The notes under the pieces: generated by a model | The model's database searches: none | The model's input: only the letters and a program-made list of their open reading frames with translations | Told to the model about the DNA's origin: nothing | In this document: positions 32,701 through 45,200 of the stretch, one piece after another | Layout of the letters: each line of letters opens with the position of its first letter | Numbering within the stretch: the first letter of the stretch is position 1 | Translations under genes and position numbers: made by a program | Assembly (NCBI RefSeq): GCF_000006405.1 | Contig: NW_003215453.1 | Location: forward strand, 537,019-601,018 | Length of the DNA stretch: 64,000 nucleotides | Direction: 5' to 3' | Source of the DNA: Perkinsus marinus ATCC 50983 | Lineage: Eukaryota; Perkinsozoa; Perkinsida; Perkinsidae

Positions 32701-35162
32701 TCCCAGTAGCACTTGAGTGTTCAGCAAACTGATTGTCAGTGTCGGAATTGATTATATTCGTAAAATGTAAATTTTTTTGAGTAATTTCTGGAACCGTAAT
32801 TTGCGATGTAGGAATATTAAATATCGTTAATTGCTGGTATAGTTATATTGAAGTATAGGGTATTCCATGTAATATGGAGCGACAAAGCATATACCGCGAC
32901 AACAGGCACTTTCGCGTTGTGCGTGCGTGCAGAACTATTCTGGGTTAACTACGAGGCGTAGGAGGCCACCAGATAGATCAAATGACTCCTCTATATGCCG
33001 AGGTTTGTGCAAAAAATCGGAAAACTCAATTTCTCGAACAGCTCGGCGAGATATGCACGAAAACTTTTTTGATGGGGAATGTCTAACTCGAGAATCGAAC
33101 CGGGGACATACGTCAAGTTCATTGATCATATCAGCAAACGGGGACCGAGCGAGCGCCGCCCCTCCGTTATGAAGACCTAGTATATCAGTATCCCTTCATA
33201 TTATATATCCATATCGATAGCTTTTATCATGTTATCATACGTTATCACTTTATAACAGTAATATATAATCATTGTGAATGCTCATGAATTTGAAGGTCTT
33301 GATGACCGTATCCAGGTGTGTATGGAGAGTCTGGAAGCTGTTCAGATGTGGAGTTGCGTCACGCGCCATTAAATTCCACCGATTGGATTATCCTTGGTAA
33401 GCTGATATTGGGTTAACTCGCCCCGCTCTTTAGGTGTTCGCTATCAGGTATAGTAGCAATAACCGTGTTTTTGTGGATGATATTCGATATAGTGGGACTT
33501 GACGGTGTATTTGGAAGTATGGGAATGGTCGGGCTGATGGCTGTCGTAGCTCTACATAGTCTGGGCATTTTAACGACGGAAGATTGGCATGGCATGCAGG
33601 TGAGCTTGGGATGCAATCGATTCTTTGCCAGTATATGTCTCCTTATAGTGCTAGTATGTCTGAGATGAGGAGCATAGATTTCTATTATATGTTACTAATG
33701 AAGATATTCATATAATTATGTTATGTTAGTCAGTAGGCATTGGATTTAACACGTAAGGAAAGTGTCTCAAAATTCATACATTTCGTGGAGGAATCGTTGC
33801 CTCTCGAGCACAACGAAGTGTTATATGGTGTGCATTGAGTTGTATGTGAGTGTGTTAGTACATATAAGATATTAATATAATCCGATTATGATACGTATAC
33901 CTAGTAGTAGAAGCATTTGAAACACTATCATCTGGCTGATTAACGATATGTAGCCTGACTCTGAGGTTCAGCATTGCCTGGATTTTTTCTGTGTACAATG
34001 CGAGCTCAATATCACATATTGGAATGTACTCAGTTGATTCATTTGATTTTGACGACTATTCACGAGATCATTATATAGTTCACTGACGAGCCCTCGCGGT
34101 CCGGCATAGTCATCGCCTGGATTTTTGCTATATATAATGCTAGTTCAATATCGCATGTCGGAAATATAGGAAATGTACTCGGTTTTTGGTATTTGATTCT
34201 GACGACTATTCAAGAGATCATTATATAGTTCACTGACGAGCCTCCGGGGTGCGGCATAGTCGTTGCGTGGATTTTTACTGTTTATAATGCTAGTTCAATA
34301 CCGTGTATTGAAATTAGAAATATAACCTGTATTAAGTTTGGTGTTAAATAGTTCCCATTTCAGTGGTCCGTCCTGACGCTACTTGGTGGAGGTGTAGCTC
34401 TCGGCAACGCAGTGGAGAGTTCGGGCCTTTTGCGTATTATAGCTGATGAAATATCAAAGTCTTTGGAAGGATCAAGTGTCTGGGCGAGCGCGGTTTGCTT
34501 CTTCCTCTGCACGGGTTTGGTCGCCAACTTCCTCTCCTCGACAGTGTGTGCCATTGTGGCCTTGCCTGTTGTTGCTAAGGTAAGTGGTGGTGATTATTAT
34601 TTTTGGGGCGAGCGAGATTTGCATTACCTTAGGTTGGCGCTGTTGTTGGACATCCACGCTTGTTTACGGTTGGGTGTGCGTTTATGACGTCAGCAGCGAT
34701 GGGTCTGCCTGTGAGGTGAGGTGTCTATGTGATTAGTTCAATTCGATGTTTTGTGAGTGTGGATGCCACTGTTAGTTTCATCAGCTGAGCTCAGGATTTC
34801 ACACACAAAGTTTGTTGTGGAGGTTTATGTATGAATTCGGGTAGAAGTGTGCAGAAACCCATAGAAATTTCCTTGGAATTTTTTACAACACATGTAGTTG
34901 ACCATTTTCAGGTTTTCATATTTTCGTCTTTCAGCTCGTTCCCTAATGCAAACGCCGCAGGAGTGGTCAATCTGTCGCTGCCTGGAGCGCCAACTACCCC
35001 AATACTACAGTCAAGAGACTTTGTAAAGTCAGGTATGCCGGGATCGATCCGGGGACCTTCCGGTTGTTAAACAGCTTGCTGTCAGGTTTTGCTGTGGCGT
35101 TGTTGATTTTAGTCATCATAAGCACTGTGGGGTATGCATGGGCTATGTTCCTCGGCTGGTGA
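29708..35162 (+). CDS. SLC13/DASS-family anion permease, Pho91-like
   Basis: Polytopic transporter of the divalent-anion/sodium symporter family, closest by motif to the low-affinity phosphate permeases Pho87/90/91. Exons: 29708-29911 (start, poly-Ser acidic N-terminus), 30471-30606 (first helix), 30651 to about 30985 (LLPLGFPSADAAAQRCLGIL, EPWPPYVTSL), 31556-31664 (FFDPVIFLFISGFAMGQALE), 31707-31779, 31844 to about 31987 (SNVAAAVLLTAVVAPVAREL), 32408-32473 (GGMITPIASPQNVIALVAL, the first family signature), 32520-32690, 33448-33599 (LTTEDW), 34364-34579 (LLGGGVALGNAVESSGLL, NFLSS), 34633-34715 (TSAAMGLPV), 34935-35032 (SSFPNANAAG, the second signature), 35086-35162 (last helix, TGA). I see no SPX domain at the N-terminus, unlike yeast Pho91. 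The phase between 29911 and 30471 does not close, so one small exon is probably missing from my model. One intron (35033-35085) is tRNA-derived. Confidence 0.9.
31083..31207 (-). mobile_element. MITE-B copy, shortened
   Basis: CAGAGTGTGAAAATACGCATATGGCCAACT...CAGCTGAGG...CATATATTCCCCCCTG, in an intron of the anion permease gene. Confidence 0.7.
31340..31420 (+). mobile_element. MITE-A copy, shortened
   Basis: TGCAGTTTCACCCGTTTTACG to GATGAAACTCCA, 81 bp, in the same permease intron as the preceding MITE-B. Confidence 0.75.
32691..33447 (+). other. Long intron of the anion permease gene
   Basis: Donor GTAATG after the exon ending at 32690, acceptor CTATCAG at 33447. It holds an antisense T-arm-like piece (GAATCGAACCGGGGAC at about 33093) and a GTCACGCGCCATTAAATT motif at about 33359-33376. 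Confidence 0.7.
35033..35085 (-). repeat. tRNA-derived intron (antisense), 53 bp
   Basis: GTATGCCGGGATCGATCCGG...GTCAG. The body is a T-arm read on the minus strand (GGTCCCCGGATCGATCCCGG). Splice sites are fixed by the frame entering the last helix of the permease (VKS then GFAVALLILV). Confidence 0.8.
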
Positions 35163-36264
35163 AAAGGTGTATATTCGATTTAATATTCCCCGTGTTGATG
35201 GCAATACACACTTGCATACCTCGATTTTCCTTCTGTCACTAAATATCATTAGAAACAACACTGCGTATCATTTACAGGATGAGTTGTGCGCTCGAGTTCT
35301 AGTAGGTCAATTTGGAGGAAAATTTTACTCGTATTTTCCGGCGGGAAATTAGTGAAATAGTGGTTGTGTATATTACAGCTGGGCCGGTGTTTGTACATCG
35401 GGACCTTGCTCATCTACTTTAGCAATATAGTTCTGCTTCACAGTGTTAGAGATGTCAGATCGCGCCAGTTGTATATGTGTTGTTGTTTTATTGACTTTGT
35501 GATCTCGTTGTCCTTTTAGCCATTCTTTGTAGGTACCACAAAACTTGTCCCCTTTTTCCTATCGTTCTTGCTGTAAATATAACAACCTCATCTAAAGGCT
35601 CTGAGTTTATTGCCAATGTCAGTCGCTGAGGAGCTCGGAGGATTCCGAACAACGCACATGTTGTTGATAGATCGTTTGTCTCGTCTTCAGGAAGCATAAT
35701 TGAACTCAAGTTGGGAGAAGGGTGAAATCTTAATTTAATCAATAGTGGCCATGTCCAACCATCAGCCGTTTCACGACGTGCGCTATACACATAGGCATAC
35801 ACGGCGCATTGTAATGATTTACGTGTTTTGTCAGAGATCCTTTTTTCAATCGCGGGTGGACCCTTCTATCTACTACATCCAGCATTCACTATAGTTAATA
35901 TGTTATCAACAAGAACATCTTTAGTTCGTATTAGCGTTCTTGTACTAGTAGCACAGTAGTAGCCGATGGAGGGAATTAAAACTGTGTACTTGCGTACAGA
36001 GCATGAGGATATATCGATCACGCTACACAAAATAGACGCTCTTACTCCGATGGCCCCTTAGGTTAACAGTGGTACAAACCAAAACACAATTATATTACCT
36101 ACACAACGTAATAACAGAACATTCCGAGAACGCGTTTTAATGTAGCGCTCGCCCGAAAATAGGCGACAGCGAGTTGCGTGGGAACCGTCTCTTACTTCGA
36201 ACATTATAACATTAGTTTTGGATTGTGTTATTAATAAGGAAAAGGTGGTTCGGTTAAGCTTTTT
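35163..36264. other. Intergenic region between permease and ABC transporter
   Basis: No conserved gene. It presumably holds the permease 3' end and the ABC transporter promoter/5' UTR. An open minus-strand frame at 35488-35802 has no family signal. Confidence 0.5.
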
Positions 36265-39200
36265 ATGGAAGGCAAAATGACTCAGTCGGCGGCCTCAGAA
36301 GTTCAGATTGACGCTACTGAGTCGAGACTGAACACCCCTAAACGCATGGTTCACCGCCAGGTTGGCGAACTCCTGAGAAAAAACGCAATTCTTAAAGTGC
36401 GAAGTTGGAAGTGTAGTTGTTGTGAAATACTACTACCGATAATACTCGCCTGGCTGATCTTCCAACTGCCTGGTTTACTCGGTTTGGACTTTGAACGCAA
36501 GGAAGTAGTTGAGGCTGATCCGGTGAGTTCAAACGGCTACCCGAGAGCACAAGATTTTGATGTTGATTTTGTCGATGACACGCGGTACTGGGGAATTTTC
36601 AGGAGGCAACCGATGGCTGATTCTGGTCAGTCTTGTTGGTGTAAGAGTCTAGCAATAGTGGCTAAAGGTGACAGACAAAATGAACTCGCGAATGAATTGA
36701 AGAATTATTTCGAAGGCGAATATGAAAAACTTGAAAATGAAGTCATCAGTGCTACTGGTCATAACTTTACTTATCACTGGCAACTTGGAGATGAGTATGT
36801 GCCTGGGTTCGTTCAGGGAGGGTATGGCGACAGCGACGCGAGGGAGATATTCCTTACGAATTGGGCGCAGTGCGGTTCGTGGGAAACTCGAACAATATTC
36901 AGAATATTCAGTGATGAGGATGCATTGAAGAAGTATATCGAGGATGAAAATTACGGCTCGTCAGTTGAGACTACTTCTGGTGAGGAGCGCGGCAGTGATC
37001 CTCTGGCCTGGGACCGCCTGTGTGGCGCGGTTGTTCTTGAGAATGATGTGCTTCGTGATGAAAAGCCCGAGTTTAAGATCAGAGTAAATGCAACTATTGG
37101 ACGAATCAGTAGATGGATAACACGTGCGACACTCGAGGATGACCCTAGGGGAATTGAGCGTCACGTTGGTGATGATTCTGCGCGACATTTTTATATTAGG
37201 AATGGGTTTCTCGCGATACAGTTGTTGGTACAACGCTTTATTGCTTCGCGACACGAAGCTGTTACTGAGACTATTGAGATTCCTGGTGCTGATATTAACA
37301 ATGAGGAAAAGACGGTTTTTAAACAAGTTTTGTCGGTGCCTTTTCCAGTGGAGCCGTATTGGTCTTCCGATGGTATCGATTTGGTAAGCGATCTCACGTG
37401 GTTGGTAGTTTTTGCTTTCTCTGCATCGGTCAGTGTGCAGATCTCCAGGCTTATACGAGAGAAAGAAATGCGACTTCGGGAAATTATGCGAATGATGGGG
37501 CTGCTGGATGTATCCTATTACGTGTCGTGGTTGATCACACAGATCGTCACGTGGTTGGTTATATGCTTGGCGATCTCTCTGGTGATGAAAATCGGCACAT
37601 ACAAGAACTCTTCTTGGTTCCTCATATTCATGCTCAACTTTTCCTTTGGTCTCTCGAGTATGTCATTCGCATTTTTGATGTCCGCGATTTTTACTCGTGA
37701 GCGAGTTGGAGCTGTCATTGGCTTTTTCGTGTACCTCGCGGGCTTGTTCATCTCGGTGCCAGAGTATGCGTCCGCGTCTACTAAAAATTTTATGTCATTT
37801 ATACCGATTGTCGGTTTTCGCGAAGGGCTCAATGTTATAGGTTTTCTCGAGGAGACCTACGGCGGCCTGAGCTCTGATAATACTACTGTTGATTATCGCA
37901 ACTATTCTTACGCTCAGTCGGTTGCTATGAATTTTCTGGCGTCGGTATTGTGGTGGATTTTATACTATTACGTGGACCAAACAAATCCTTACCAAATTGG
38001 CTTCCGTCGGCCTTATTATTTTCTGTTCCAGAAGTCCTATTGGCTGGAGTGCTTTGGTGGTGATAAACGCGAGATGCTTTCTGATGATGATGATGGTGAT
38101 GAAAATAATGGGCGATCGATTCCTCGTGAGGAGGTGGATGCGTATAAGGAGGCGCTCAGGAAAGCAGGGAAGTGTGTGGAAATCGCCAAACTTTGTAAAA
38201 AGTTCAAAGGCACTTCTGGTGAAACCATAACTGCTGTGAACGGCGTGACAATGTCCATGTATGAGGGCGAAATTTTCGCACTATTGGGCCACAACGGCGC
38301 GGGTAAAACGACTACGATGGGCGCGATCACTGGTTTTCTATCGCCGACATCTGGCAGAGTGAGCGTGTATGGTTTGGAGATTCCCAAGGATATGGCAGCA
38401 ATAAGATGCATCACAGGGGTGTGTCCTCAGCATAATGCGCTGTGGCCAGAGTTGACAGCGATGGAGCACTTGGAGTGCTTTGGTGGTATCCGGGGCTTCA
38501 ATAGGAGCTCGAAGGCTTTCCGAGATTCTTGTGATCATCTGTTGCTGGAAGTCGGCTTAGGGGGGAGAAGGGACTTCCGATCTGATAGCCTCAGCGGAGG
38601 CATGCAGAGAAAATTATCGGTGGCGATCGCATTTGTTGGTGATCCTAAATTGGTGATACTGGATGAGCCCACTTCGGGAATGGACCCGTATGCTCGTCGA
38701 ACTACTTGGGAGCTTTTGAAAGCGAGAAGGCCGGGCAGAATCATTTGCCTTACTACGCACTACATGGACGAAGCTGACGTATTGGGTGATAGAATTGCTA
38801 TAATGGGCAGTGGGGAATTGAAGTGTTTGGGATCGTCGAGTTTTCTGAAGAAGTGTTATGGTTGTGGTTATGTATTGAGTTTTGTGAAGAAAAAGGAGAT
38901 TCACGAGGGAGATGAGTCGGTGGTGAAGTTTCTTAAGGAGCGTATAGGCGATAGGAGCCTAGTTGGACAGGTAAGGTTAGGGTAGCTGGGGGACTTGGGA
39001 ATTTTTATTAGAATATATATGGTTCAAAGTGGTTGCTAGGAAATGTAAACCTTCGAAGTTGTGGTGTTTTCATTCGCACGAGTAACCTGTTATTAATACA
39101 AGAGCACAGTTATAGTGTAAAACTGGAGGCGCTTTGGTAATTACAAGTTTTCAAGACATACGCCTGCGGCGTGAGCTTCTACGGCTGGCAATACCTCTGC

Positions 39201-42200
39201 TATTCTCAACGGGGTTTATAAGTGTCATCACGTATCATATTGGAGTTTAGATTTGAATTCGGGTAGAAGTGAACTGGAATTCTGTGAAAATTCCCTCTGA
39301 ATTTTCGGTTGTCTTCACCAACACATGTAGTTGGGCATGTGCATATTTCCCCACACTGCCATGACGTGCGTCTCGGTAGGTCAAGGTCCTCTCATCTGCT
39401 GGTCTGGAGCTACTAGTGCAAGTGCCGTTTGCTGCAGCTAAGGACTTTCCGGCGCTCATGGACGATCTCGACGCTGAGATAGCTGGCAGAAGTGACACAT
39501 TGAAAGGCCTGGTAAGCCCGAGTTGGGCCGCCGCCGATTCGAGCCGGTCTCTGACTTTGATGGTAGGCTCACAGTTCACTTCAGTTGATCACATATGGAG
39601 TGTCGGTGACGAATTTGGAAGAAGTGTTTCTGAGAGTTGCGGACCCGAGTGCGGAGGAACGATCGGAAAGTGTTATAGCAAATTCACGGTGAGATACTGG
39701 GTCGGGTATGTGGCTTTATTTTCATCGTCCGATGTAGTCTAGCTGGTTAGGATATCTGGCTTTCACCCAGACGACCCGGGTTCGAGTCCCGGCATCGGAA
39801 TTTTTTCATTGATTTTCGACTTGCCAGAAGCCATGCTCTGAGTCCCTCAGGAATCAATCTCTCAGAGCCGTAGTTCCGGTAGACTCAACGAAGCACGATC
39901 CTCTACAACCGGCAGAGGACGAAGGTGGTAGAATCCCGGAGACCATTATAGATATCCCGGAAGACGCCGACGACGACGGAGAGTTGATACTCGAACCGGC
40001 GACTATGGGGGAACAAACAAAGGCATTGATACAGCGGAGGTAAGGAGATCGTGTTATGGTGGAGTTTCACCCGTTTTACGTGAAGTGGCGTATTCCTCGA
40101 TGTGAAATTCCCGATATTCGCGGTGGTTTATCAAATATATTTTTCACTAGTGCCCTTCATGTCACGGGTGAAACTCCATTGTATTTATATATTGTGATGT
40201 ACAACTCATCGCTGGCTCTATCAGGGTACGATTCGGTCTACGCGACAAGAAGATGTTCATGTGCCAACTACTACTACCGCTTATCCTCCTGGCCGGCGCG
40301 TTGGCTCTTGTCAAACAGGGCGCTAGTGAACGAGTAAGTGTAACAGTTGTTGATCTATTCCAACCAAGGGTATTGAGATAACGCAAGTGCGGTGTGATCA
40401 ATGTCTTCCGCTTTTGATGGATCAATAGCAGCCATGCATCTACACAGATCATCAGAAGTCGATTGAATTGGGAAAGTTTTTCTCTATCTGATTCGGCTCT
40501 GCTCGAGCCTCGTCTGCACCGTTTCGGGCAAGTCACCGTTATAAGATGCGATTATTCGATGCGCGCTGTGCGCAACATCGCACAAGGGTATTGAGATAAC
40601 GCAAGTATAACCTAGATAGTATTGGTCTCGTATCAAGTACACCGATATAGGGGAAAACTATGTGCCACAGCTCAAAAACCACATAGCTATTCTATTACTA
40701 AGAAGTGAAAGACTTCGAGATCTCGAGAGATCACTAGGCATTGACAACAGCAGATGTAGCGCACGTAATTGTATATCAGCTGTACACGGATTTGATGGAT
40801 AAGAATATATTCATAGGTTGAAAAGATGCAGAAAAAATGGGTTTTTTTCCAAAAAAGTGGGCGAATGATCAAAAATTAACGCGAAAAAGATGTGACATTA
40901 TTTCACTCTGACTTTGTCCTTACATCAGGTGGCCCCACCAATGGTGATAAGAAGTGCCGATCTTAACAAGCCCTTGCAGAAATCAAACGCGCCTCGTCCA
41001 TGGCACGTTATTCACGCAGGGGGCGATTCGAATTTCGGTAATTTACGTTGGAGTTTTACGCGTTTTAGGCGAAGTGGAGGAATACTATGTGCGAAAAACG
41101 CGATATGGAGTGAATAGAAAATACTTAGCGAGTTATATGTGACTTATGCACATCATCCGTTTTACGCGTTATTCATTGCTTGTATGCGTTCCTTGACTTT
41201 TGTTTTCTATATCATGGGTAAAACTCCACTTATATCGATCAAGCTGATCATTGGAGTTTCACAACCCGTTTAACTAAGTGAAGTGGTGGCGTAATACTCT
41301 GTGGAAACGCGGTGATATATAGTAGTCGTGAAATATTTATTTTCTGGTGTTTTTCGTATCACGGTCGCGAAACACCAGTACTGTTGTTAGCAGGCCCGTT
41401 TTGGTCCCCATATTGTGCTGAAGCTGATGATTACTGTGACACGTTGAGGACGGTGGTGACTCCACTCGATCAGAGTAGTTCTCTGCTGGCTATGCAGTCA
41501 CACTTGCGAGAAACACGGAATGATTACGAGGTGTGGTAGGGGGTCTGTAGTGACGTTGTGATAATTTAGTGACACTGTCTGGGATGAAGTTTTTATTCTG
41601 GAGTTCTACCCGTTTTACGTGAAGTAGCGTAATACTTTGTGGAAAAGGCGATATTCGCGGTGATATGCAGTAGTCGTGAAATAGACTTTTTCGCTAGTTT
41701 TTTTCATGTGAAACTCCAATATTCATTCTGCATATGTGAACACCAATATGAGCATTATCCTGTTTTTCTCAGGCCTCCTCGTATATCGCATTTTCGCATT
41801 TGGACAACGCCACAGACTTGCAACGTGAAGTGGGAGATCCGCTCGCACGAACTGTTCTGTGGCACAACCTCACAGCGACAGCGTCCTCGGCGATAGCGCT
41901 GAATGCATATGTGAATGCGTGGTTCGCGGCACACGGAGTTGATATTAAAGTAGGGAGGTCGCGGGATCGAATCCCAGGAGAGGCATTTGATATTGGAGGA
42001 ATATATATTTGATTTACGCTGCTGAGCTCGGGAGTTTATATACGACTTAGAATAAAAGTGTTGGAAAAACGAAAAAAAATCTTAAAATTTTGTGAAATTT
42101 CCTCACTAATTTCAGTAGTTTATATACGAGTTAGAATAAAAGTGTTGGAAAAACGAAAAAATTTCTTAAAATTTTCTGAAATTTCCTCACGAATTTCAGT

Positions 42201-45200
42201 AGTTTTATACACGAGTGTGAATAGAAGTGTTGGAAAAACGAAAAAAATTTCTGAAATTTCCTCATTAATTTCAGTAGTTTATATACGAGTTAGAATAGAA
42301 TTGTTAAGAAACCAACAAGAATTTCCCAAAAATCCCCTCAGAATTTTCATATTATACCCGACACATGTAGTTGACCATGTGTGCCTCACCTTACATTGGA
42401 CTTTGAACATTCGCCCTCGAGTTTACTATTGTGCAGTGTGGGAAAATATGCACATGGTCAACCACATGCATCGATGATAATATGAGGAAATTTTGGGAAG
42501 TTATTATCATTTCTACGAGTTCAGGTAGAAGTGCACAAAAACCAACAGGAATTTCCCAAAATTTTCTCAGAGTTTTCATGTTATGACCAACACACGTAGT
42601 TGACCGTGTGCATGTTCCCCCCCCCCCCCCCCCCCACACTGTTGCTCACAATTCGCCTTATCTCAGGTCACCGTCGTGAACCATCCGATGCCACAGACTT
42701 TGTTCGAGCAGAACATAGCAGTAGTGGTGTCTGGAATTTTATCAACTATTGTAAGGGCGAATTTTGTGGCGCAGTGAAAAAATTAACTCGTTTGTTGAGA
42801 GCGATCTAAATGCTTTGTATTTGTTGGTGTTGTTGTCACATTAGGAATATATGTTTACTTTCCTCAGCTGAGCTCAGGAGTTTGGGTAGAAATATTCAGA
42901 AATCAACAAGAATTTCAACTCGGAAATTTGATACTGTCATCAACACAAACTTTCCAGAAATTAAAGGCGCTGAAAATAACGGTTTGGTTCACACTGTAGT
43001 AGGGGTCTTAAAACGATATTTTGTTGTTTTTTCAGGCGGTCATTTGGGCGTTTGCGTTTATTCCAGCGGGAATATGCAGCTATATAGTGATGGAAAAGGA
43101 GAAGGATGTGAAAGCACAGTTGGCTATATCAGGGTAACTCATTGGAGCTTCATCCGATTTACGTGAATTGGATTACTACTTTATGTGAAGAAGTGTATCG
43201 AAAATACTTGGTGATCTCAGTGATATGTTTTACGCGTTATTCACTACTCACATGCGTTTTTCGCGAAGTGAAATGTGAAATAGGTTTTTCACCGGTGTTT
43301 TTCATATTACAATCGTTTGCTTGTCGAGCGTTTTTATCCCTATCTGGAAAAATATGAAAAAACATGAAAAATGTGGGAATTTTCTCGAGGACATTTCTGA
43401 GTGGTTTCTGTACACGTGTTAAACCCCGTTTGTGAATTTCTGTAGTTGTTGAGGAAAGCGAATATTAATTCCCTTGCTCATCTACGCCCGATGTTGAAAT
43501 ATACGCCTGCTTTCCTCACCTGAGCTCAGGAGTTTCCAAAGCTAATTATGGGAGTTTATATACAAATTCGGGTAGAAGTGTATAGAAACCAACGAAAAAA
43601 TTCCAAGTTTTCTCCACATTTTCATGTTGTCACCAACACGTGCGTGATTCGATTTATTGGAGATCCACGATCCGTTTTACGTGAAGTGGCATAATACTCG
43701 GTGAAAAAGGCGATATTCGCGGTGAAATATGTTTTTCACTGCTGTTTTTTATATCACGGTCGTGAAACTCCATTGATTTTCACTCAGATGCTCTACCACG
43801 GCCTACTGGATAGCTCACTTCATTTTCGATACGGCTTTTAACCTCTTCACAGTTGCTGTTGCAATAGCAGTGCTGTATGCGTTTGATATGGAAGCATTCA
43901 CAGATTCGGATAAAATCGCTCCAACGATTATGCTACTGTTGTTGTTCGCCCCGTCAGCCTCAACGTAAGCTGTGAAATAGAACTGGGGATCTTTTCAGTG
44001 GAGTTTCACCACCCGTTTTACTAAGTGAAGTGAGAGCGTATATTCGCGTGAAATATGTTTTTTTCCATACCACAGCTGAAATTACAATATTTCAGGTACG
44101 CATATTTGATATCATTTTTGTATAAGACGCAATTCTCCGCGCAAACGGTGACGATAGTGCTGAACATTGCTGTTGGAACGATCGTGGTTATTGTGGTTTC
44201 GGTGCTACAGACGATTCCTGAGGAATTCTGCGAAGACTGCTTGGTGAGGCAAGGAGGGATATTATGTGTGATGCGAATCTACTTTTTCTGTAGTAGTGTT
44301 GGAGGAATATGCGTTTACTTTGTACGGAATTTTCATATTGTTACCAACATATATGGTTTAATGGAGTTTCACGACCGTGATATGAAAAACACTAGTGAAA
44401 AATATATTTTACGTTTTTCACCGAGTTTTACGCCACTTCACGTAAAATGGGTGAAACTCCAATATACGAAAAAATATGCACATAATCACCAACTACATGT
44501 GTTGGAAATACTGGGAAAATTCTGGAGTAAACTGCTGTTGGTTTATGTACACTTTTACCCGAATTCGTGCATAAACTGCTATGATTACTAAGGAAACTTC
44601 TGAGCTCAGCTGAGGCCCTCAGCCTGAGGGAAAGATCATATATTTGTCCAACAGTGTTATTCCTACAATTTTTGTTATTTTTATTGGAAAGTGAAGTGGC
44701 AAGTGATATGCGCAGTAGTCGTGAAATATATTTTTCACTAGTGCTTTTTTCGTATCACCTTGGTGAAACTCCGTTGATTTTTTGATTCAGGTTGCTGGCA
44801 ACGTACTGATGTGGATATTCCGTTTTATACCACCATTCGCGTTGGGCTTTGGTTTTTATCGTATGGCAATTTATGTATCCTTTCTTGGAGTTGATCCATG
44901 GGGGTCGGAGATTTTTGGTGAGTATTAGTGGAATTTAGTGACAAGATTAGTAGAATTTAGTGACAATATTAACTGAATTTAGTGACAATATATGTATAAG
45001 TAGAATTTAGTGACAGTATATATGTATGAGTAGAGTTTGGTGACAGTATTAGTAGAATTTAGTGACAGTATATGTATGAGTAGAGTTTGGTGACAGTATT
45101 AGTAGAATTTAGTGACAGTATATGTATGAGTAGAGTTTATTGACATCATATGTATTAGTAGGATTTAGTGACCAACTACATGTGTCGGTGACAGTATGAA

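Noticed and set aside
2090-33376. The GTCACGCGCCACGAAATT motif as a bacterial-type operator or promoter element
   Set aside because: Copies lie inside introns and even a coding exon, in a spliced eukaryotic context, so a simple promoter role does not fit.
35488-35802. 104-codon minus-strand ORF upstream of the ABC transporter
   Set aside because: No family signal, no splice partners, and no repeat or motif support; it may be chance.
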